NCBI GenBank assembly: GCA_012295275.1
Contig: CM022674.1
Location: 10,926,675-10,990,674 of the forward strand
Source: Chrysomallon squamiferum
Lineage: Eukaryota > Mollusca > Gastropoda > Neomphalida > Peltospiridae
Reading direction: 5' to 3'
DNA length: 64,000 nucleotides
Shown here: in pieces, positions 56,878-64,000 of the stretch
Layout: each line of letters opens with the position of its first letter
How positions within the stretch are numbered: the stretch's first letter is position 1
Program-made: the position numbers and the translations under genes
Notes under the pieces: generated by a model
Seen by the model: only the letters and a program-made list of their open reading frames with translations
Databases searched by the model: none
Told to the model about the DNA's origin: nothing

Positions 56878-57013
56878 TTGACTTGATGAAAATCCGTTCA
56901 GCTGACAGTCCAATCATCATTGACATCACGCCTCCCACCCCCGGCACTGAGAATGAACAACAAGGAACTGCATACAAACACTGATTCTTGACTAGACCAT
57001 GAACAATACAGTG
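56878..57013 (+). CDS. Exon 77: TPP-linker exon with broken frame
   Basis: Starts in phase 1 and reads VDLMKIRSADSPIIIDITPP, then TPG, as expected for a linker. It then meets TGA at 56982-56984. The only donor in a useful place (gtatga at 57014) would join exon 78 in phase 0 as NNTV plus VCATWAGF, which fits the family, but that frame also has a TAG (56993-56995). The part after TPG resembles the intronic repeat upstream. A frame error, decay, or a different exon (see 57555-57634) are all possible. The 3' end is unsure. Confidence 0.5.
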
Positions 57014-57014
57014 G

Positions 57015-57478
57015 TATGATACATAAATAAATAAATACAAATAAACAAACAATTAAATACAAATAACTAAATAAATAAATACATAAATAAATAAATACAA
57101 AAAAATTAAATAAATAAATACAATTAAACAAATAAATAAATACAGATAAATAAATAAATAAATAAGTAAACATGATCTTGATATAAATACAAATAAACAA
57201 ACAAATGATTACATAATTTATAAATAAAAAATAAATAATTAAATAAAAAAAAAAAAAAATAAATAAATACAATTAAACAAATAAATAAATACAGATAAAT
57301 AAATAAATAAATAAGTAAACATGATCTTGATATACTGTGAATAACAGGTCGAATGATTACATAATTTATAAATGAAAAATAAATAAAAATAAATAAATAA
57401 AAAGCTAAGGAAGTTAGTAAGTAAGTAAGTAAGTAAATAAATAAATAAATAAATAAATAAGTAAATGAATGAATGAAG
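57015..57478. repeat. (AAAT)n-rich tract with internal duplication
   Basis: AAAT/AAAC tetranucleotide DNA. The segment aagtaaacatgatcttgata with its surroundings occurs twice (57160s and 57310s). Confidence 0.9.
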
Positions 57479-57554
57479 AATTATGTGTGTGTATGTGTCC
57501 ATAAAATTCCAGTGTATAACACAACTTTGAATACCAACATTGTTTTTACTACAG

Positions 57555-57634
57555 ATTTTTCTTTAAAACATTTTGTTATAGAATTTTCAATATCTCCCTT
57601 ACTGTTTCAATATCAAACATTTAGAAATGTTTTT
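57555..57634 (+). CDS. Candidate exon 77b
   Basis: An 80-bp stretch between tttttactacag and a perfect gtaagt donor, open in phase 1 in and phase 0 out: DFSLKHFVIEFSISPLLFQY, then QTFRNVF. Joined to exon 78 it would give YQTFRNVF-VCATWAGF, resembling VDYQKDFSTVTVQFKGF of exon 85. To use it, exon 77 would need a GC donor after CCCCCG (56943). It is as AT-rich as intron, so I rate it low. Confidence 0.3.
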
Positions 57635-57806
57635 GTAAGTAAAAACTATATTATTGTCTAATAATAGTGTCTTCCATCTTACTTACAATAGCTTCTAATA
57701 CTTCCCCAGTATATTAAGTGACAAACTGCACTGTATCATATCACTATCCTGTAGGATTTCTGTATCTGGCTATCTGATAGATAACAAGCTATATTGCTAA
57801 TTGCAG

Positions 57807-58044
57807 GTGTGTGCTACCTGGGCAGGTTTCTATGATGTGGAGTCAGGTATAGCGTTCTACTCGCTGGAGCTGCTGGACGAGACTAACACGAGTTTAGCAG
57901 AGTCGGGCGAAGTGTCCCGCCACACCCACTCTGCCTGTCTCCGTCCAAACTCCACCCTACAACACAACCACCTGTACAGACTGGTCACCTGGGCCAGCAA
58001 CGCAGGACACAAACAACTCAACTCTTCAGCCGAGTCTGACGGAA
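57807..58044 (+). CDS. Exon 78: FNIII-like segment
   Basis: Phase 0 in, phase 1 out. VCATWAGFYDVESGIAFYSL repeats the W-x-x-F-x-D-x-ESGI core, followed by SACLRPNSTLQHNHLYRLVT and WASNAGHKQLNSSAESDG. GC-rich against its surroundings. The intron begins with a 110-bp (GA)n run. Confidence 0.87.
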
Positions 58045-58068
58045 GTAAGTCTACTGTTTAATATGTAT

Positions 58069-58184
<116 letters not shown>

Positions 58185-58538
58185 ATTAATTTAGTTTCTC
58201 TTAATACCCAGCCTTTGTTGTTTTCTCTCTCATGATCTCGTTTGATCTCTCTTAATTTCTCAGAATATTTTGTCACTAATAGTGTGTTACATAATTATTA
58301 CTTTATGCTGGAGAATATTTTACATAGTGACAATTTATATTTTACATGAATCTTGATTAGACCTGTATTTCTCATTTTGGTTGATTTCTCTTTCTTTGTA
58401 AATTTTGTATCACTAATTCACTTTTCATACAAAATATATAACATTACTTTTTCTTGTGGAATATTTTAAGTATTTCCAATTTACAACAATTTCATTACAC
58501 CTGTTTTCATTACACCTGTACATGTGTTTGTATCACAG

Positions 58539-58710
58539 TTCTGGTCGACCTGACTCCGCCTGAGCTAGGTGAAATCATTGATGGCAAAGTGCCTGGTTTT
58601 GTTGATGTGGAGTATAGTCTCCATAGAGCCACAGTCGCAGCTCAGTGGAGAAATTTCACAGATCCAGAATCTGGTATAGAAGATTATGAACTGCAAATAA
58701 CCCGAGCAAA
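58539..58710 (+). CDS. Exon 79: TPP linker and FNIII-like core
   Basis: Phase 1 in, phase 2 out. ILVDLTPPELGEIIDGKVPG, DVEYSLHRATVAAQWRNFTD, PESGIEDYELQITRA. The most typical copy of the linker-core unit in the window. Intron 58711-59090 is AT-rich with nothing recognised. Confidence 0.88.
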
Positions 58711-59090
58711 GTGAGTCTGTTGATTTTTTTTTTTATTTCTGTTTTTAATAATATTATATATTTTAAAATGTGTTTAAAATAATGTTGGAAAATAATTGCA
58801 TATGTTTTTTGTTTGTGTGTGTGTTTGTGAGCCCATATAGAAAGATTTGTTATTATATATTGTAATAAAAGAAATATTATTTTATATTCTTTATTTATAA
58901 AAAAAATTCCACATGAAAGAAGTTAATCAAAAAAATTGTTTTTCCTTTTGTTTATCATTTATTTATATAAAGATATATTTTCATACTTACCTAAATTCAT
59001 ATCTGCCTATCTACCTATTTCTTATTTACCTATCTATTTTACCTCTTTAACCTGTTTTTATTTACCAATTTACCTACATATGGGTCACAG

Positions 59091-59334
59091 GAACATGGGT
59101 AGGAACTACGACATCATCAAGAAGTGGCAGTCGGTCGGTGACGATGCAGCTCAAGTGGAGTGGCACCACTTCCATCTGAACCACCGCGATGTTGTCAAAA
59201 CGACATTGAAGGTGACAAACAACGCCCTCAACACCGTGGAGATGCAGTCATCAGGGTTTGTTGTTGACCTCACTGCGCCGTTCGTAGTCTGTCTGAATGA
59301 TGGGGGTGTTGACGAAGTTGATGTTGAGTTTCAG
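59091..59334 (+). CDS. Exon 80: FNIII-like segment end and next linker
   Basis: Phase 2 in, phase 0 out. NMGRNYDIIKKWQSVGDDAA, VKTTLKVTNNALNTVEMQSS, then GFVVDLTAPFVVCLNDGGVD. The linker has TAP for TPP. Intron 59335-60011 contains AAT/GAT-rich DNA. Confidence 0.87.
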
Positions 59335-60011
59335 GTAATGTCAGCTTTGTATTATTTCAATATGTAAATATTAAGGTGTGCCATTTGTTTGTTGTATTTT
59401 TTTGATTCTAAATAAGAATTATTATGATGATAATTCAAAAAATGTTTTGTTAAATCATTATAGACCTTATCAAGAAGATATATAAGAAATGATGACAATG
59501 ATAAATAATAATAATTTTAATGATAATGAAGCTGATAAACCATGATGACAATAATGAGAACAGTGATATTGATAATGATTGATAATTATGTTAATAATAA
59601 AAATGATGATGATACTACTACTACTACTACTAATAATAATAATGATGATGATGACAAAAATGTTAATAGTAATTACCAAAAAAATAGTATTGTGATAATG
59701 ATAAATAATAATAACACTAGTACTAGTTATGATAATGTTAAATAATACTTAAAACAATGATGATAACAAATATTTAATTTTGTGCTATAAAAATTCTCTT
59801 ATGGAAACATTTTTCAGAAAATTATATCTAATTAGAGCACACATGGAAAGGAAAGATATAATTTTTGTACATGGAAGAAATTGTTATCATCCTTTATTTC
59901 TGAACAAAAACATTGATCATAACAGTTTTTTAATTTGTGAAAAGATTAAATTGCTTTTTCAATGCTAAAAGCAGAACATTTTCAACAAACAATTTTGTTT
60001 TCTTTGTTCAG

Positions 60012-60129
60012 AGTTCTACATCTGAACTGAAGGCAAATTTTAAGTTTGTGGACTCTGAGTCAGGTGTCGATTATTTCAAGTATCAGGTGTTTGAAATGTT
60101 TGGAGGAAATAAACATCAGTTCCACCCAG
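60012..60129 (+). CDS. Exon 81: FNIII-like core
   Basis: Phase 0 in, phase 1 out. SSTSELKANFKFVDSESGVD, YFKYQVFEMFGGNKHQFHP. Phe replaces the usual core Trp. The following intron holds a 95-bp (CT)n tract (60189-60283) and a short (AC)n run. Confidence 0.85.
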
Positions 60130-60185
60130 GTAAGTACTGTCTTGTTCTGTAACTTTGGTGATATACACAGTCTAAGTAATCACTT

Positions 60186-60287
<102 letters not shown>

Positions 60288-60892
60288 GACAACTCTAAAC
60301 AAAACTTCAAAAACAGCAAAACATGCAGTCAGATGACTGTATATGATTACATCACCAGTATAGCAAAATGGCAGTTTGATAAAGATACTTTTGACTCAGC
60401 TCTATTGCTATACTCTGTTATTAGTCATGAATGATGAGCAAGTAAACAGTTAAAACACACTTTGGAAGATACAAGTGTGTTTAGACTTTGACTAGATGTT
60501 CACTTTAACTTATAGCACAATATTATTATTTAGTTTTAATAATGCAAATAAAAATATATTTATCAGTTTAAATGTTACAGTAATAAATACATACCATTTT
60601 GCTTATGTAAATTTGTATTCCCAACAAACATAAATAAATTTGGTAAGTTCTATTTAACTAAAAGTATATAAAATTTTATAATTTTAACAACATATTAATT
60701 CAATCTTCTTTATTAAAATATGTCAACAAATATAAATAAAAAACATTACAGATACACACAAATAGACACACACACACACACACACACACACATGCATATT
60801 CAAACTAATTTTATTTGAATATTCAAACCAGTTACATTATTTATAAATTCACATTTTCAATTAGATAACACAATTATACTTCTGTTTCTCAG

Positions 60893-61068
60893 TTGCTCTA
60901 AATGAATGGATTAAGATTGAAGATGCTGCAAGCAGGACGTTGACAACATCCAGTCTGAGTCTGAAATCAGGAGCCATGTACACCATCCGTGTAGCTGCTG
61001 TTAACAGAGCAGGCTCTGTGGCCATCTACATCACTGATGGCGTTGTTGTTGATGATACACCTCCTGAT
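60893..61068 (+). CDS. Exon 82: FNIII-like F/G strands and linker
   Basis: Phase 1 in, phase 0 out. MYTIRVAAVNRAGSVAIYIT is a classical FNIII F/G pattern; it is followed by DGVVVDDTPPD. Donor gtgagt. The intron to 61632 is AT-rich and TTTC/TCTC-rich. Confidence 0.88.
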
Positions 61069-61632
61069 GTGAGTTTCTTAACATCTGTTGTAAATAAAAT
61101 AAAATGTATGTGTGTCTGTGTGTAGGTGTGTATGTGTTAAATATAAGCATTATTTATTTTTTAATTATATGTTTATTTTTGTGTATGAATATGTACATGT
61201 GTATTTCGTGTATATTTTATGTGTGTGTTAAATATTATTATTTATTTTTTAATTACTAATGTTTTATTTAAGATTCCTAAAATTTACTTCATAACATCTT
61301 TTCTCTTGTCCTCTCCCTCTTTCTTTTTCTCTATCTCTCCTTCCTTTCTTTCTGTCATTCTTCCTCTTAACTTTTTCTCTTTCACCCATCTCCATCTCTC
61401 TCTTTTCCTTTCTCTGTCTCATTCTTTCTTTTTCTCTGTCTCTCTCTTTATCTCTCCTGACCTTAGAATATATGTCATATTTTACATATTTTACATTATT
61501 ACATTGATATTGTGAGGATTCAAAATAGCTGTTTTCTTATTGAAGATACTGTACTGAAGTATTATTGTATATCGCTTGCTTAGATCAAGCACCTAGCATT
61601 TGTATTTATTTATCTGTTTATTTATTTTACAG

Positions 61633-61792
61633 CTAAAGTGGGTTCATGTGGGTATATTTGAGGGAGATGAAGAAGAAATTGTAGATGGGAAAATCATACA
61701 ACAAGATCCAAATGGCATCAAAGCGACATGGTTTGCTGTTGATGCTCAGAGCAACGTTGCTGGTTACAGTGTGGCTGTTGGAACAACTCCAG
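61633..61792 (+). CDS. Exon 83: FNIII-like core
   Basis: Phase 0 in, phase 1 out. LKWVHVGIFEGDEEEIVDGK, GIKATWFAVDAQSNVAGYSV, then AVGTTPG. Same layout as exon 79 with D-AQSNV for D-PESGI. The intron has (GT)n and GA-rich tracts. Confidence 0.87.
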
Positions 61793-61862
61793 GTTTGAAT
61801 AAATTAACTTTTAATACTTACTTGAGTGTTTTAATGTTGACAGATACCACAAATCTAATGTG

Positions 61863-61865
61863 TGT

Positions 61866-61910
<45 letters not shown>

Positions 61911-61912
61911 TG
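61863..61912. repeat. (GT)n microsatellite
   Basis: GT run in the intron after exon 83, followed by GA-rich DNA. Confidence 0.93.
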
Positions 61913-62120
61913 TGTTTTAGAGAGAGAAAGAAAGAGAGTAAGAGTGAGAGAAAAAGAAATAGATTGAGAGAGGAAGGAGATAAAAAAAGAAAATAGAGAG
62001 AGGGAGAGAAAGAGAGAGACAGACAGACAGACTGACAGAGAAAGAAATAATAGTGACACAATAAATGAAAAAAAGCAGTAATAAAAAAGAATGAACTCAG
62101 TCTGATGTGAATTTTTGCAG

Positions 62121-62300
62121 GTGGTACTGACATCATGAAGTGGAGAGATGAAGGCAACAAGAGAGACAGATACATAGATGGACTGAGTCTTGTTGACAAC
62201 AAAGTTTACTATGTGACAGTCAAAGCTGTGAATGGGGCAGGAATGGAGAGTAAACAAAAAACATCAAAACCCATTTTAAAAGTACAAGAAGACCAAGCAG
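62121..62300 (+). CDS. Exon 84: FNIII-like F/G strands
   Basis: Phase 1 to phase 1. GTDIMKWRDEGNKRDRYIDG, then VYYVTVKAVNGAGMESKQKT. It closes the segment begun in exon 83. The intron after it is short and AT-rich. Confidence 0.88.
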
Positions 62301-62540
62301 GTATGCACAGTTCTTTAAATAACTTGAACCCAGTTTTATATCTACAGTTATTAGATTATTAGATATTATTTATTTAATAACATTTATATAGAAGAGGTAA
62401 CTGCTGCAGTTATCATTTACCAATAAGGGATTTCACTGCATTTATTGTTGTCATCTATCATTCAATTTACTTTTTTATTCTTTTTTCAAGTATTCATCCT
62501 TTCATCATTCATTTATATTCATCCCTTCAATTGATTTCAG

Positions 62541-62783
62541 GTGTTGTTGTGGATGGTGCTGACTCCACAGAGAATGCTGACGACTTCGACATTGGTGTGG
62601 ACGTTGATTATCAGAAAGACTTCAGCACAGTAACTGTTCAGTTTAAAGGTTTCACCAGTCATGAACATGGAATAAAAAAGTTTGACTGGGCCATTGGAAC
62701 CACAGCTGGAGGAGAGCAGGTTCAACCCTTCATGATGGCTGGTTTAGTGCATGAAGAAAAACAGAGTGATGTTGCTGGAAATG
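62541..62783 (+). CDS. Exon 85: FNIII-like core
   Basis: Phase 1 to phase 1, 243 bp. VVVDGADSTENADDFDIGVD, VDYQKDFSTVTVQFKGFTSH, IKKFDWAIGTTAGGEQVQPF. Intron 62784-63270 is AT-rich with a TTTA run and nothing else. Confidence 0.88.
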
Positions 62784-63270
62784 GTAAAAAAACAAATAAT
62801 TGTTCAGAGAATGGCAGTTGTACATTTGAATTGTCTTGTCAGTATTTCTTTATATTTTTATTTGAAGTGTTGTTTTGTTTTCTCATTAGTGTTTATCTAT
62901 TCTTTTTGTCTTTTGTCTTTAATATATTTTTCAGTTTATTTATTTATTTAGTAAGTTAATTATTTATATTTTTATTTAAAGTGACATTCTTTTTGTTACG
63001 TTGTTGGTTTTTAGTATTTAATATTTTTTTTGTGTGTTTTTTCATTTATTTATTTATTTATTTACTGATTGATTAATATTTTCATTCAAAAGTAATTTTA
63101 TTGTTCTTTTATTTCATTTTCTATTTCATTTATTAATATTTTTATATTTTTAAGTATTTTTAGGCAGCTGTAGTAACATTATAAACACTAAAACATTAAG
63201 ACACTAAACAAAACACTTTCAATATGATTTTTAATATAAATTTTACTTTATTTGTTGAATGTTTTTCCAG

Positions 63271-63430
63271 GGATTGCCTCGGCTGGGTTTGGCCAGGCGG
63301 TGCTGCCTCTGACCGAGGGGCTCAGATACTTCACCACAGTGCGAGGAATCACAAACCTTGGCAACATCCTTCACTCCGTGTCCAACGGGTTCACTGTGGA
63401 CATCACACCTCCAGTGATTACTGTGGAAAG
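63271..63430 (+). CDS. Exon 86 (last in window): FNIII-like F/G strands and TPP linker
   Basis: Phase 1 in, phase 2 out. FGQAVLPLTEGLRYFTTVRG, then SNGFTVDITPPVITVE before gtttgt. The linker shows that a further FNIII-like segment must follow beyond the window. The DNA from 63431 to 64000 is AT-rich intron with a diverged repeat (AACAAACTATAATTTGAATTTAGAAT near 63490, 63605 and 63950). Confidence 0.87.
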
Positions 63431-64000
63431 GTTTGTCTTGTTTACTAAACTATCAAAAACAAACAAGTGTCCACAGAATTCATATCAAAAATATACAAAC
63501 TATAATTTGAATTTAGAATTCTCAGAATAGAACCCTAAACAGTCTGTCTGTCTGTCTGTCTGTTAATTATAATACTCACAAAAAAAATGGCCACAGAATA
63601 AACATACAAACTATAATTTGAATTTAGAATACTCAGGAAAAAGTGCTAAATTGTCTGTCTGTCTTTTTAAAATGAAAACAGTAACATTAGTAATAATAAA
63701 AAGAACATCTTGTGTCAGTGTGTCTGTAAATAATCTGTCAATCTATATATTTATCTATTTGTTTATTTATCTATGTCTAAATCTGGATTTTTGAAAACAG
63801 AAAATGCCTGTATATATTATAAATATATATGATTTGTTATTTGGAATATTCTCAAAAAATAACTAAATGGTAACAGAATATATATTTTAAAATTTAAAAT
63901 TTAGAATGCTTACAAAAAAATGGCTACAAACATTTTGTTATCCTTATAGAATAATTTGTATTTAGAATACTCTAAAACTATTAAAATGATTCTATAATTC

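Noticed and set aside
56083-57502. Minus-strand open frames rich in Leu, Ile, Phe and Tyr
   Set aside because: They lie in trinucleotide and AAAT repeats and have no domain or splice support.

Overview
The window is eukaryotic DNA: AT-rich, full of simple repeats, with short GC-richer exons bounded by GT/AG splice sites. I place it as an invertebrate animal, most likely a mollusc or other lophotrochozoan, from the gene style, domain mix and repeat-laden introns; that is inference. I see one gene, on the plus strand, entering before base 24 and leaving after base 63430. I support about 86 exons (about 13.5 kb coding, roughly 4,500 residues). Neither the start codon nor the stop codon lies in the window. 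I found no supported gene on the minus strand and no RNA gene.

Layout. (1) 24-4300: helix-rich N-terminal region. (2) 4258-5915: a LECT2/M23-like domain that keeps Asp and HxH but has Ser where the first zinc-ligand His is expected. (3) 6273-8033: basic linker, a helical segment and a SAP-like helix pair. (4) 8677-43705: twelve tandem copies (U1-U12) of a module of about 200 residues with ten cysteines, each usually encoded by four exons A (about 210 bp), B1 (usually exactly 43 bp), B2 (about 160 bp) and C (about 174 bp). The phases are 1-1, 1-2, 2-1 and 1-1, so a whole unit can duplicate without changing frame. The last unit fuses B1 and B2, lacks C and ends in a furin-type RRRKR/S site. (5) 44198-47924: helical linker, then a beta-rich domain I cannot name. 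(6) 48357-63430: chain of fibronectin-III-like segments joined by D-x-TPP-x-PG linkers, with one PAN/apple-like insert. Cysteine pairing, the furin site, PAN and FNIII-like parts point to a large secreted or cell-surface protein. No membrane segment is visible.

Two places break the reading frame as given: exon 17 (9982-10114), where one more A in an A-run would restore it, and exon 77 (near 56878-57013), which meets stops. Both could be assembly errors or real lesions.

The strongest unexplained structure is in the introns. At least a dozen carry tandem arrays (12 to 102 bp units, 2 to 28 copies) whose unit includes the exon edge together with its donor or acceptor site, so the true splice site is followed or preceded by rows of near-identical decoys. 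One intron (53596-55119) is made almost wholly of two such arrays, one grown from each end. Other oddities are an inverted copy of exon 25 on the opposite strand, a perfect 42-bp inverted repeat, and correlated cysteine losses in U2 and U3 that suggest the disulfide pattern of the module.
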